64,000 nt of DNA, taken from NCBI RefSeq assembly GCF_021390245.1, contig NZ_JAJUXH010000013.1, positions 62,001 through 126,000 on the forward strand. The letters are read 5' to 3'. The DNA is from Dyadobacter sp. CY323. GTDB lineage: Bacteria > Bacteroidota > Bacteroidia > Cytophagales > Spirosomataceae. Below are positions 35,359 through 44,321 of the stretch, piece by piece; within the stretch, counting starts at the first letter, position 1, and the number at the start of each line of letters is the position of its first letter. The notes beneath the pieces are model-generated. The model was not told where the DNA came from. It saw nothing but the letters and a program-made list of their open reading frames with translations, and searched no databases. The position numbers and the translations under genes were made by a program.

Positions 35359-38300
35359 TTAGTTATTTAGGTATATCGTGAACTTGCTGCCAACACCCGG
35401 CTCACTTTCCACTGCGATCCTGCCACCGGCTGCATGGACTATTTTACTGGCCAGATACAGCCCGATGCCATAGCCGTCCCCATCGGTTTTCAGCCTTGTG
35501 TATTTATCAAAAATGGTATTGAGATGCCGTTTATCCATGCCCATTCCATTGTCTTCCACAGACAGTACGGTCTGATTACTTTCTGCCGTAATCCGGACAA
35601 CAATGACGGGCGGCCTCTCAGACCGGTACTTGATACCGTTTGCAATGAGGTTATATAGAATGCTTCGCAGGTTTTTTTTTGAAAAAATGACTTGTTTTAC
35701 CTGTATATCCCTTTTAATCACAGCTCCGCTGGATTTGATCCGCTCGGTCAGGCTCCAGTCAATGTTATCGAGAAGCTCGTCGATGTCGACCGGCTCTGTT
35801 TCCAGGGCATTGTTTTCAATTCTGGCAACTACGGCAATCTCGCCGATCAGGGAGCGGAATTTTTGGACCGAGCTGTTTATTATAGGTAAAACCGCATTAA
35901 TCTCCGGGTCATTGGTATCTATGGAACTAATGAGGGAAATACTACCTTCAATGTTAGTTAACGGATCCAGCAAATCGTGGGATGCGGTATGAACGAAATT
36001 ATCCAGGTCTGCATTGATGCGCATCAGGGCTTCATTTTTTTTATCAAGTTGCTGCTGGATCGTTTTAAGCTCGGTAATGTCGTTAAATGTAATGATGGCC
36101 CCTGATATTTTTTTGTTGACTTGCCTGATATAAGGCATCGTCATAACCTGGAACCATCTGCCATCCTTCGTCTCGATTTCTTTGGTGACCACCGCATCGC
36201 CGGACAGTACCGCGCTGATGTCTTCAATAATCGTTTCGACCTTGAAATTGGTAGAAATATTCCCCAAAGGCCTGCCGACATCCGTTTCGAGCAGATTAAT
36301 CAGCTTAGCCGCACCAGGCGAGAACTTGATCAGACGCAGCTGGTCATCCAAAAACAGTTGCCCGTTGATATTACTCCGGAAATAATTATTAAGATCGTCG
36401 TTTAGCTCGGCAAGTTCCTTGTTTTTGAGCTGATAGTCGGAGTTGATGGTATGCAGCTCTTCATTGATCGACTGCATTTCTTCACTGGTACTTTGCATTT
36501 CCTCATTGGCAGAAAGCAGCTCTTCGTTAAAGGACTGCATATTTTCTTCCTGGGAATACAATTTCTCATTGGAAGCCATACGCTCTTCTTTCAGGTCCTT
36601 TACTTCCTGTTCCAGGCTTTGTGTATACTGATTGAAATAGATTTCTTCATTAAATACCTGTTTGCCATTCGCTGCCGTTTCGCCGTCAGTTTCCTCGTAG
36701 ATGCGCACGACCAAAAATCCATTGCTGCGACCTTTGTAGATCATTGGGCTAACGGACAATGTTACACGGACGATTTCCTGACCTTGTTTGATATTGATCC
36801 CTGACACGGAAGCTCCTTTATCGTTCTGCACCACGTTGTTGATGATTGCATTGTAAGCGATTGCCAGCGGGCCCGGAAGCAGCTCGGTAAAATCGGCGGG
36901 CATGATTTTCTGAAGCAGGAACCGGGACGTATCTCCATAGAGTTTCAGTATCCTTTCATTTTGATCAATGCAGATCACCAGCTGGCCAAGGTCTTTCATC
37001 ACCGTCTCATTGACAGCATCGCCAACCGTCCGGTCCGAGACTTTGTATGCCTGGTCTTTTGCATACGCTGTATCCGTTTGCTTTTTATGATAGACGTCGG
37101 GAAGAGAAAATGATTCAAACCTAACCGCGTGGTGGGTTCCCTGGTTTTTATACACTTTATATTTTTTACTGATCACTTTCAGGCTTTGCATGATCGGCAT
37201 CGGGTTTTCACTCGAACCCAGGAAAAGATAACCCTGGGCCCGGAGCCCGAAAAGCAGCATCAGGTAGATTTTCTTTTGAAGCGCCGGCGTCATGTAAATC
37301 AACACATTCCGGCAACTTATAAAATGCATGTTGCAATAAGGCGGGTTTTTGACCAGGTCGTGCTGGGCGAAAATAACCATTTTGCGAAGTTCCGGCCTGA
37401 CCCTGTAATTATCGCCTTCGGCTTGAAAAAACCTATCAAGGCGCTGCTGGGACACATTAGCAACGATATTGGACCTATACAACCCCTTACCAGCTTGCAG
37501 CAATGCAGCACTGTCGATATCCGTTGCAAATATCTTCACCACATGCTCGTTGATCCTGTCCCCCAGCTGTTCATTAACAAGCATCGCCATGGAATATGCT
37601 TCCTCGCCCGTGGCGCAACCGGTCACCCACATTCTTACTTCCTGCTGGGGAGCCAGTTCAGCAACGATGGCAGGTATTACCTGGCTTTCTATGAAATTAA
37701 AAGATTCCGTATCGCGGAAAAATCCCGTTACACTGATCAGAAAATCCTTCGCTAACATTTCCAGCTCTGCTGGATTAGCTTTTAAAAATTCGATGTAGCT
37801 GCTCAGTTCACCAAAATTATTGGACGCTGCCCTTCTTTTTATCCTTCTTAGAATGGTGGAATGTTTGTAATCAGAAAAATCAAGGGGCAATTCTACGTCG
37901 ATCAGCTCAACGATTTCACGTACATGCTGTTCGTCGTGTATGCCTGAGGCGAGGAAATCGAGCTCCCGTTTCACATATTCCTCGATCGCAGCAGGCATCG
38001 CTTCCGGTTCCAGGATATAATCCACCATTCCGGTTGCAATTGCATTGGAGGGCATGCTGTGGAATTCGGTACCGTCCGGCTCCCTCGCAATCACCAGACC
38101 GCCCGCCTTTTTTATCGCTTTGATCCCATCAGTACCGTCTGATCCTAACCCTGAAAGCACCACCCCGATTGCCTTTGAACCGTAGTCTGCGGCCAGCGAC
38201 TTGAAAAAAGTATTGATTGTAATGCGGGGACTGTGATCATCCTTTTTATCAGTCAAATACAAACTATGCCCGCGGACGGTCATCACTTTATCATTGGGGA

Positions 38301-38535
38301 TGGTATAAACCTGGTTACCCTTAATGGACATTCCATCCTCCGCCTGCTGCACAATAAGCTTGCTGTGCCTGGAAAGCAGCGCTACCATATGGCTTTGGAA
38401 TTCTGCAGATAAATGCTGGACGATCACATAAGAAACGCCGTCACATGGGGTGTGATCAAAGAAAGTATTGAGGTCGTCCAGCCCGCCGGCCGAGGCGCCT
38501 ATTGCTATGATATGGTGCGGTTCCGCTGTAAACAT
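35359..38535 (-). CDS. CheB-CheR-PAS-histidine kinase fusion protein
   Basis: 1058 residues with domains in the order: CheB methylesterase (1-190; Ser15 in GASAGG, QHLSAEF, GLGSDGTDG), CheR methyltransferase (about 205-480; VTGCATGEEAYSMAM, HFISCRNVLIYM), a PAS-like region (505-610), a long coiled coil (about 640-715, repeats of NEELxSxNEEMQS), a second PAS (730-830), then a HisKA with phospho-acceptor His about 854 in HTASHDLLDPL and an ATPase domain with DNGMGMD and YGIGLYLAS. No transmembrane segment. Chemotaxis receptors, CheA or CheW are not in the window, so it probably signals in another pathway. Confidence 0.92.
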   Translation of the reverse strand: MFTAEPHHIIAIGASAGGLDDLNTFFDHTPCDGVSYVIVQHLSAEFQSHMVALLSRHSKLIVQQAEDGMSIKGNQVYTIPNDKVMTVRGHSLYLTDKKDDHSPRITINTFFKSLAADYGSKAIGVVLSGLGSDGTDGIKAIKKAGGLVIAREPDGTEFHSMPSNAIATGMVDYILEPEAMPAAIEEYVKRELDFLASGIHDEQHVREIVELIDVELPLDFSDYKHSTILRRIKRRAASNNFGELSSYIEFLKANPAELEMLAKDFLISVTGFFRDTESFNFIESQVIPAIVAELAPQQEVRMWVTGCATGEEAYSMAMLVNEQLGDRINEHVVKIFATDIDSAALLQAGKGLYRSNIVANVSQQRLDRFFQAEGDNYRVRPELRKMVIFAQHDLVKNPPYCNMHFISCRNVLIYMTPALQKKIYLMLLFGLRAQGYLFLGSSENPMPIMQSLKVISKKYKVYKNQGTHHAVRFESFSLPDVYHKKQTDTAYAKDQAYKVSDRTVGDAVNETVMKDLGQLVICIDQNERILKLYGDTSRFLLQKIMPADFTELLPGPLAIAYNAIINNVVQNDKGASVSGINIKQGQEIVRVTLSVSPMIYKGRSNGFLVVRIYEETDGETAANGKQVFNEEIYFNQYTQSLEQEVKDLKEERMASNEKLYSQEENMQSFNEELLSANEEMQSTSEEMQSINEELHTINSDYQLKNKELAELNDDLNNYFRSNINGQLFLDDQLRLIKFSPGAAKLINLLETDVGRPLGNISTNFKVETIIEDISAVLSGDAVVTKEIETKDGRWFQVMTMPYIRQVNKKISGAIITFNDITELKTIQQQLDKKNEALMRINADLDNFVHTASHDLLDPLTNIEGSISLISSIDTNDPEINAVLPIINSSVQKFRSLIGEIAVVARIENNALETEPVDIDELLDNIDWSLTERIKSSGAVIKRDIQVKQVIFSKKNLRSILYNLIANGIKYRSERPPVIVVRITAESNQTVLSVEDNGMGMDKRHLNTIFDKYTRLKTDGDGYGIGLYLASKIVHAAGGRIAVESEPGVGSKFTIYLNN

Positions 38536-38717
38536 AATATTTCATCAATAGGTGAATAGTCGGCAGGTTGGCATTTATTGCTACCTGCTTAATTGAACTG
38601 AGAAAGAGAGAGTTTAATGCGTAGATCCCGAATTTGCCCGGCAATCTGGTGAAGTGCTGCTTTTTTAGATTAAAAGTATGCCAAGACACCGTCAAATGAT
38701 AACGGTCACCGTATACT

Positions 38718-38744
38718 CATGAAATTTTCTGAAGAAATTTCATG
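38718..38744. repeat. Perfect 10-bp inverted repeat in the intergenic gap
   Basis: CATGAAATTT (38718-38727) and AAATTTCATG (38735-38744) are exact reverse complements around a 7-bp loop, in the 294-bp stretch between the CheB-CheR kinase gene and the DUF4886 gene. A second stem, TCCTGGATC (38760-38768) with GATCCAGGA (38794-38802), follows, with TTTTTC after it on the plus strand. The two may act as terminator or operator; nothing else is visible in the gap. Confidence 0.45.
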
Positions 38745-38829
38745 GTAACAAAGGAGATTTCCTGGATCCCCATTGCTTTACCGCAAGGAAAGAGATCCAG
38801 GATTTTTCAGAAATAAGTCGCAAATATTA

Positions 38830-39771
38830 CTACCTGATCTTATAGCCTGCCAATTTGACCACGTCAAAAGCTGCTTTTTTCAAAATCATGTCAAACGATT
38901 TGTCCACCGTCTCGGGGCGGAATTTGAGACTGACGGGTGATTCCTTAAACAATACGGAATACCATACAAGCCCACCCAGAAAACAACCTGCTTCATTGGC
39001 GTGGTTGGAATCAAATGCAAGCTTCTTGTTATTGTCCCACCTGTATCCGGCGTGAAGAGAGTAGGTTTGATCCGGTAATGCAGGGTATTCCGCATTTTCA
39101 AAATTAAAATTTGTGTCCGGCTTGTAAGCTGTTTTGGGGTACTGATTTATACGCCAGAAGGCGTCACCAACCGGCAGGATGTCAATGCCCAGTTGTTTGG
39201 CAATGGTATGATAGGCAGCCCTGGATTTCTCCCACATTTCTTTGGCACTTGCAGCAAATTGATTATCTGCAATCTGGGTAAACTTTTTGGAATCGGTGCG
39301 ATATGCCCAGGTTTGATGTATGACAATGCGGGCCTCGGGAAGGATGGACTTAATGAGATCGAAAAGCTTTTTTGCATAAGGCGAATAGGTGGTTACATCT
39401 CCCGAATTCATCGAATTTTGCTGGATCGTCACCACCTCCCAGTTCCCGGCAGACAAAAGCTGCCGCAATGATTTCCCATTATAGGCTTTTCCTTTCGGAT
39501 CCTCCGGGTTCTTTTCTGCTGCTTCGGCTATTTCCCAATGCCGCTGCAAAGAGCATCCGCCGAGTTCAGCGCGGCCAATTTTTAACGGATGACCACCTTC
39601 CGCAGCAAGCTGAGGGAGATACCTGGTCGCGTTTTGCGAAAAGCTGTTACCAATCAGAAAAAGCCGGAGCGTATCAGCCTGATTTCGGCCAGCCGACGCT
39701 GCGTCCGTAATGAACACCGTAAAAAGTACTATCAGGACAATTGAACCGGCTTGTTTGTTAAGGAATTTCAC
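38830..39771 (-). CDS. DUF4886 SGNH-like exported protein
   Basis: 313 residues with a signal peptide (IVLIVLFTVFITDAASA). The start of the mature part, LRLFLIGNSFSQNATRYLPQLA, carries the SGNH-type G-N-S block; WEVVTIQQNSMNSGD and DSNHANEAGCFLGGLVWYSVLF (with the late Asp/His pair) complete the DUF4886 pattern. These proteins are found with carbohydrate-active enzymes and are presumed esterases; no substrate is known. The gene stands alone and is divergent from the reductase gene. Confidence 0.82.
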   Translation of the reverse strand: MKFLNKQAGSIVLIVLFTVFITDAASAGRNQADTLRLFLIGNSFSQNATRYLPQLAAEGGHPLKIGRAELGGCSLQRHWEIAEAAEKNPEDPKGKAYNGKSLRQLLSAGNWEVVTIQQNSMNSGDVTTYSPYAKKLFDLIKSILPEARIVIHQTWAYRTDSKKFTQIADNQFAASAKEMWEKSRAAYHTIAKQLGIDILPVGDAFWRINQYPKTAYKPDTNFNFENAEYPALPDQTYSLHAGYRWDNNKKLAFDSNHANEAGCFLGGLVWYSVLFKESPVSLKFRPETVDKSFDMILKKAAFDVVKLAGYKIR

Positions 39772-40047
39772 GAGGGTAAAGGTTGATTTAGATCGATAAA
39801 AGAGCGTGACCTCTCCTACTTACCCTATTTTCTGCCTTTTCGCGCAGGCATTTTTTGATACCGGCCTTGCGAAGTGGATTGTATGTATGCCCCTGGAATC
39901 GACCCGCGAACGGCCGACCAGTTTAAAGCCCAAGTGCATGATTGTCCCAAATCCCCCCTTCATTTGTTCGAAATGGCTTCACAGATTGGTGTCACGTTGA
40001 CCTATTTTTGCAATAGTTCAACGTGTGTTTATATATACAAAAACGAT

Positions 40048-40605
40048 ATGAGAAAGATAATCGCAGGAATCAATATGACACTTGACGGGTTTTGCGACCA
40101 CACCGCAATCAGCCCGGATGGTGAGGTTCACGAACATTACAGTGAAATGCTCAAAAACGCAGGCGTTGCCTTGTATGGAAGGATTACCTATCAGCTCATG
40201 GAGTATTGGAAACCCCTGGTGACCAGCCCGAGCGGCGACGAGTCGTCCGATGACTTTGCAGTAGCGATTGACCGCATTCCAAAAGTTGTATTTTCCCACA
40301 CGCTGGAAAATATGGACTGGGAAAGTGCCAGGCTGGCGGATCGAAGCCTCGGGGAAGAAGTTCAGGCGCTCAGGCAATTACCCGGAAAAGACATTCTAGT
40401 TTGCAGCCGGAGTATAATCATCGAATTAATCAATCTAGGCCTCATTGACGAACTCCAGATCATGGTCCACCCTGTCATTGCAGGAAGCGGCCTGTCATTG
40501 TTCGAAATGATAAGCGATAAAGTTTTTTTGAAGCTCGTTAATACGAAAACCTTTGGTTCCGGCGCGATAACGCTGTATTATGAGCTTAAAGAAAATAACG
40601 CCTGA
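40048..40605 (+). CDS. RibD C-terminal / DHFR-like reductase family protein
   Basis: 185 residues from the ATG at 40048 (MRKIIAGINMTLDGFCDH). A longer frame to 39874 has a Cys-rich, unrelated N-terminus, so it was rejected. The dihydrofolate-reductase fold is shown by VALYGRITYQLMEYW, KVVFSHTLENMDW, and LIDELQIMVHPVIAGSGLSLFE. Members reduce small pteridine or flavin-like molecules with NADPH; the physiological substrate is not known for most. No linked gene suggests one. Confidence 0.85.
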   Translation: MRKIIAGINMTLDGFCDHTAISPDGEVHEHYSEMLKNAGVALYGRITYQLMEYWKPLVTSPSGDESSDDFAVAIDRIPKVVFSHTLENMDWESARLADRSLGEEVQALRQLPGKDILVCSRSIIIELINLGLIDELQIMVHPVIAGSGLSLFEMISDKVFLKLVNTKTFGSGAITLYYELKENNA

Positions 40606-40615
40606 TACCTTTTGC

Positions 40616-40804
40616 TCACACTTTGCTTCTCATACTTCTCACGATTGCTATGACCATCCCCACGAAAGTGACCAAATAAACAATCCCCAAACCTACCTTT
40701 TTGAATCTAAAGGTTTCAAAATCAAACTCCTTATAGAGCGCAACGCCTACAACAACCGCCAGCATGGTAAAGACTACCGGCAAACCTTTTTGTTCATTCT
40801 TCAT
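40616..40804 (-). CDS. Small two-helix membrane protein
   Basis: 62 residues: MKNEQKGLPVVFTMLAVVVGVAL (helix 1, about 8-23), a polar middle (YKEFDFETFRFKKVGLG), and IVYLVTFVGMVIAIVRSMRSKV (helix 2, about 40-56) with a positive end. The two hydrophobic stretches and the charged loop look like a real small membrane protein rather than a chance frame. It sits 11 bp from the end of the convergent reductase gene. No family recognised. Confidence 0.55.
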   Translation of the reverse strand: MKNEQKGLPVVFTMLAVVVGVALYKEFDFETFRFKKVGLGIVYLVTFVGMVIAIVRSMRSKV

Positions 40805-40897
40805 ATTTTTGGGGTAATTTTTATGAACACCGCAAGAAAAGTCTATATAAGAGAGAAGTTTAAAAATCCTACTTCACGTCAGTAAAGGGACAGGTGG

Positions 40898-40940
40898 CAA
40901 CAAAAATGCCGCTCCTTATCAGGAAACGGCATTTTTGTTG
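40898..40940. terminator. Intrinsic terminator (bidirectional)
   Basis: CAACAAAAATGCCG (40898-40911) and CGGCATTTTTGTTG (40927-40940) form a perfect 14-bp stem with a 15-bp loop. The A/T-rich arms give a U-run on both strands. It lies 31 bp after the stop of the SDR gene at 40971 on the minus strand and probably ends that transcript. Confidence 0.8.
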
Positions 40941-40970
40941 AGATACGAGAAAGATGAACAACTGCATACA

Positions 40971-41870
40971 TTAAGGATGCCCGCTGCCACCTGCGGCGCC
41001 GTAGATCTGTCCGGTTGAAAAGCTGGCGCTGTCGTCGGCGAGTTGCACGTAGATCGATGCCAGCTCGGCCGGCTGCCCGGGCCTTCCCAGGGGTGTGGCT
41101 TCCCCAAATTTCACGATCTTATCCTGTGGCTGCCCCCCGCTAACCTGCAATGGCGTCCATACCGGACCGGGCGCTACACCATTTACACGGATGCCTTTCG
41201 GCCCCAGTTGCTTGGCCAGCGACTTTACAAAAGCAACATTCGCAGCCTTGGTCTGTGCATAATCAAACAAATTTTCCGACGGATCATAAGCCTGAACCGA
41301 AGAAGTGGCGATAATCACTGACCCTGCGGGAAGGTGCGGCAATGCAGCCTTCGTAATCCAGAATGGCGCGTAAATATTGGTTTTGATGGTAGTGTCAAAC
41401 CCTTCCGAGGTAAGTTCGAGCAGCGATTCCACCGCCTGCTGGTGCCCGGCGTTGTTGACCAAAATATCCAGACCGCCTAGTTTTTGCACAGCCTGGTCGA
41501 CCAGCTCCCGGCAAAAGGTTTCCTGCCTTATGTCACCTGGAATTCCAAATCCCTTCCTGCCTTCGGCTTCAATCAATGCGATTACCTCGTCCGCATCTGA
41601 TTGTTCATCAGGCAAATAATTGATCACAACATCGGCCCCCTCGCGGGCATAGGCAATGGCGGCCGCGCGTCCGATCCCCGAATCACCTCCGGTTATTAAG
41701 GCTTTTCTTCCGCTCAACCGCCCCGATCCTTTGTAGGATTTCTCGCCGTGATCAGGCTGCGGCTCCATTTTTGAGGCTAGTCCCGGCACTTGCTGCGGCT
41801 GTTTGTTAAATGGCGGTTTGGGATATTTGTCGATCGGATTTTGAAGCGTCGTGTTATTTGTTTCAGACAT
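40971..41870 (-). CDS. SDR family oxidoreductase, general-stress type
   Basis: 299 residues. An N-terminal extension of about 45 residues (YPKPPFNKQPQQVPGLASKMEPQPDHGEKSYKGSGRL) precedes the Rossmann domain with ALITGGDSGIGRAAAIAYAREGADV, NNAGHQQ, DYAQTKAANVAFVKSLAKQL and GVAPGPVWTPLQ. This layout matches the YhdF/YdaD subgroup of SDRs made under stress in many bacteria, whose substrate is unknown. A strong terminator follows. Confidence 0.85.
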   Translation of the reverse strand: MSETNNTTLQNPIDKYPKPPFNKQPQQVPGLASKMEPQPDHGEKSYKGSGRLSGRKALITGGDSGIGRAAAIAYAREGADVVINYLPDEQSDADEVIALIEAEGRKGFGIPGDIRQETFCRELVDQAVQKLGGLDILVNNAGHQQAVESLLELTSEGFDTTIKTNIYAPFWITKAALPHLPAGSVIIATSSVQAYDPSENLFDYAQTKAANVAFVKSLAKQLGPKGIRVNGVAPGPVWTPLQVSGGQPQDKIVKFGEATPLGRPGQPAELASIYVQLADDSASFSTGQIYGAAGGSGHP

Positions 41871-41952
41871 GTCGATGAAGTTTTAATGATGAATGGCGAA
41901 CCCTGTTTTCAAAATTTGGTTCCAGACCCATACCTTAATAAAACTCTGCCAA

Positions 41953-43509
41953 TCATTGGTCCTTATTCTCGATTTTACGGATTATCGAATAAATATCAGT
42001 TCTTCTGTCTTTCAGATTCCGGACACTTCCAAATTGGTTCAATTCCCTTAACATATCAATATCCACGTCGGCAATCAAAATCATTTCTGTATTCGGGGTT
42101 GCTTCCGCTTTTATCCCATTCGTAGGAAAAGAAAAATCGCAGGGCGTAAAAACCATGGACTGGGCATATTGAATGTCCATATTGTGGACCTTCGGCAAGT
42201 TGCCGACACTGCCAGCGATTGCAACATAACATTCATTTTCAATCGCTCTCGCCTGCGCACAGTTTCTTACCCGTGAATAGCCATTTTGAGTGTCGGTCAA
42301 AAAAGGTACAAACAGAATATTCATTCCTTCATCGGCCAGAATCCGGCTCAACTCAGGGAATTCGACATCATAGCAAATCAGGATGCCTATTTTTCCGCAG
42401 TCGGTATTAAATGTTTTTAGGGTGTCGCCACCCTGCATACCCCAAACCTTTGCTTCATCCGGCGTTACATGCAGCTTTTCGAAACGTTCGATCCCGCCGT
42501 CCCTTTTGCATAAATAACCTACATTATAGAGACTGTTATCAACGACTTCGGGCATACTTCCGGTAATGATGTTGATGTTGTAGGAAATGGCAAGCTCAGA
42601 AAAACGGCTGACAATTTTATCTGTATATTCGGCCAGCTTCCTGATTGCGTCCGGTTCTGCGAGATGGTTATAATCCGACATTAACGGTGCATTGAAGAAC
42701 TCGGGAAACAAGGCAAAATCACACCTGTAACCCGATACCGCATCCACAAAATATTCAACCTGCTGCATCAGTTCATCAAAGTCATTATACAACCGCATTT
42801 GCCATTGTATCAAACCTAATCTGATAATCGACTTTTTAAAGGCAGCCTGATCTGAAATTTTCTCATAGTAAACGTTATCCCATTCCAATAGCACGGCATA
42901 TTCGTTCGAGTCTTTATCCCCTTCCAGATAGCCTTGCAGAATTCGGGCTGGGTGAAAGTCGTTTGACAATTGAAAGTTCAAAACCGGGTCGTGAATATCC
43001 TTGTTCCGCACCTTTTCAATGTACTCTTTTGGAGACATCGAATCGGAATATTGATGGAAATTAGGGATCCGGCCACCAAATACAATTCCTTTCAGATTCA
43101 ATTTCTCACAAAGCTCTTTCCGGTAATCGTACAAACGCCTTCCCAGTCGCAGGCCGCGGAACTTGGGACGAATAAATACGTCGATACCGTACAAAATATC
43201 TCCTTCGTTTGTGTGGGTCTTGAAAGTATAATTTCCCGTTATTTCTCTGTAGGTGTGCTTAGAATCAACTTTATCATAGTCAACAATAATCGATAATGCG
43301 CAGCCTGCCAGCTCACCATCTACTCGGATCCCCACCTGCCCCTCGTGGAAAATATTGATCAGGGTCTTGATGTGATGCTCCTTCCAATAGGCATTCGGCA
43401 TACTGGAATAAGTCTCAATCATCATTTCCTTGATCTCCTGGTAATCTCCCGGTTTTAGAAAAACCAGCTCAATATTCTCAATTGATTTACTGTCTTTGTT
43501 TGTTTCCAT
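41953..43509 (-). CDS. GNAT acetyltransferase fused to a carbon-nitrogen hydrolase (nitrilase family)
   Basis: 518 residues. The N-terminal 215 residues are a GNAT domain (DVFIRPKFRGLRLGRRLYDYRKELCEKL with the acetyl-CoA loop R-x-x-G-x-R). The C-terminal part is a nitrilase-type amidase with the Glu-Lys-Cys triad: FPEFFNAP, EKLHVTPDEAKVW and ICYDVEFPE, with Cys379 the nucleophile. This fusion is recurrent in bacteria, acting on a small amide or polyamine-like compound; the substrate is not known. A single gene, with the 386-bp gap before the next. Confidence 0.9.
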   Translation of the reverse strand: METNKDSKSIENIELVFLKPGDYQEIKEMMIETYSSMPNAYWKEHHIKTLINIFHEGQVGIRVDGELAGCALSIIVDYDKVDSKHTYREITGNYTFKTHTNEGDILYGIDVFIRPKFRGLRLGRRLYDYRKELCEKLNLKGIVFGGRIPNFHQYSDSMSPKEYIEKVRNKDIHDPVLNFQLSNDFHPARILQGYLEGDKDSNEYAVLLEWDNVYYEKISDQAAFKKSIIRLGLIQWQMRLYNDFDELMQQVEYFVDAVSGYRCDFALFPEFFNAPLMSDYNHLAEPDAIRKLAEYTDKIVSRFSELAISYNINIITGSMPEVVDNSLYNVGYLCKRDGGIERFEKLHVTPDEAKVWGMQGGDTLKTFNTDCGKIGILICYDVEFPELSRILADEGMNILFVPFLTDTQNGYSRVRNCAQARAIENECYVAIAGSVGNLPKVHNMDIQYAQSMVFTPCDFSFPTNGIKAEATPNTEMILIADVDIDMLRELNQFGSVRNLKDRRTDIYSIIRKIENKDQ

Positions 43510-43895
43510 AGTATTTTACTCCGTCTTACCCACCTTCACCAGGGTAATGCCGGTCATTATTTTAATTGTAGTCGGTTGATTTAAACTGTTTTACTTGTGA
43601 TTGCATTGAAGGAACAAACATGGAACGCCAACTTTTTGGCATCCTCAAAATGATACGTGCGACCAAAATTGCGCACTACAAGTAAGGTAACAAAGAAACC
43701 GGCCGGAAGATTTCGTAATTCACGCCGGAATCGGATCGTCAGGCGCATATTAAGCTCATTAATTTGATCACTTTGTCAAAGCGCATGAGTTTCACGATTA
43801 AGGATTTTGGAAAGCCATGGTACGAAATTTATAGCGGCGTACCGCGGCTCAAAACAACGTTATAAGCCAATGTTTCATCAATCAAATTAAAAAAC
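43510..43895. other. 386-bp intergenic stretch between divergent genes
   Basis: It separates the GNAT-nitrilase gene from a small secreted protein gene. I see no tRNA, strong hairpin or full promoter match. A short frame with a good ribosome-binding sequence (GAAGGAAC then ATG at 43620) would encode 21 residues (43620-43685) but its reality is doubtful. Divergent promoters are presumably located here. Confidence 0.5.
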
Positions 43896-44282
43896 ATGAA
43901 AAAGGTAATCACCAGTGTAGTTGCCCTGTTCCTGCTTGGACAAGGAGCACTTTATGCACAGTCAGCTAATAGCCAGGCAACAGCTAAAACTAAAACTCCC
44001 CAGGAACAAAGCGGTGAAGGAGGCAAAAACACTACTCAAAAATCCAAAAGAAGTAGTTCAAAAGAAGCGAGCTCTCAGGCCACTGCCGGCATTCCGCCTA
44101 CGCACCTTGATCCCAAGAATTCCGTCCCTTTAAAGAGTAACCCGCAAAACGACGGTGTGAATGCGAGTCAAAGAAAAGCCAGCCAAAAAAGCCCGCGAAG
44201 CTCTAAAAAGAGTGATGCTCTGCCAGGTTCGACAAGTGGACGTTCCGGCCAGCAAGCGAAGCCGCAAAGTGCGCAACCTTAA
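43896..44282 (+). CDS. Secreted basic Ser/Lys/Gln-rich low-complexity protein
   Basis: 128 residues with a signal peptide (SVVALFLLGQGALYAQS). The mature chain has no hydrophobic core and is strongly biased toward Ser, Lys, Gln, Ala and Pro (KSKRSSSKEASSQATAG, SQKSPRSSKKSDALPGS), predicted disordered and positively charged. It does not match a family I know. It is followed within 6 bp by a perfect terminator stem, which marks it as a genuine independent transcript. Confidence 0.65.
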   Translation: MKKVITSVVALFLLGQGALYAQSANSQATAKTKTPQEQSGEGGKNTTQKSKRSSSKEASSQATAGIPPTHLDPKNSVPLKSNPQNDGVNASQRKASQKSPRSSKKSDALPGSTSGRSGQQAKPQSAQP

Positions 44283-44287
44283 TTTAT

Positions 44288-44321
44288 AAAAGAAGGGTTG
44301 CCGGCAAGCAACCCTTCTTTT
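44288..44321. terminator. Intrinsic terminator (bidirectional)
   Basis: AAAAGAAGGGTTGC (44288-44301) and GCAACCCTTCTTTT (44308-44321) form a perfect 14-bp stem with loop CGGCAA. The stem serves the small secreted gene on the plus strand, and its edge overlaps the stop codon of the molybdenum-hydroxylase gene on the minus strand, so it probably ends both transcripts. Confidence 0.88.

Noticed and set aside
38760-38802. TCCTGGATC/GATCCAGGA stem as a terminator of the DUF4886 gene.
   Set aside because: The T-rich tail lies on the plus strand, opposite to that gene's direction, and the loop is 25 bases long, so a terminator role for the minus-strand gene is not supported.
39880-39950. On the minus strand, CACTTGGGCTTTAAAC followed by GGTCGATTCC resembles the anticodon and T arms of a tRNA.
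   Set aside because: I could not form anticodon, T or acceptor stems with correct pairing, and no D arm is visible. At most it is a decayed remnant; a tRNA search would settle it.
39874-40047. N-terminal extension of the RibD-C/DHFR-like gene.
   Set aside because: The extra 58 residues are Cys-rich with no link to the family; the family start MRKIIAGINMTLDGF is at 40048.
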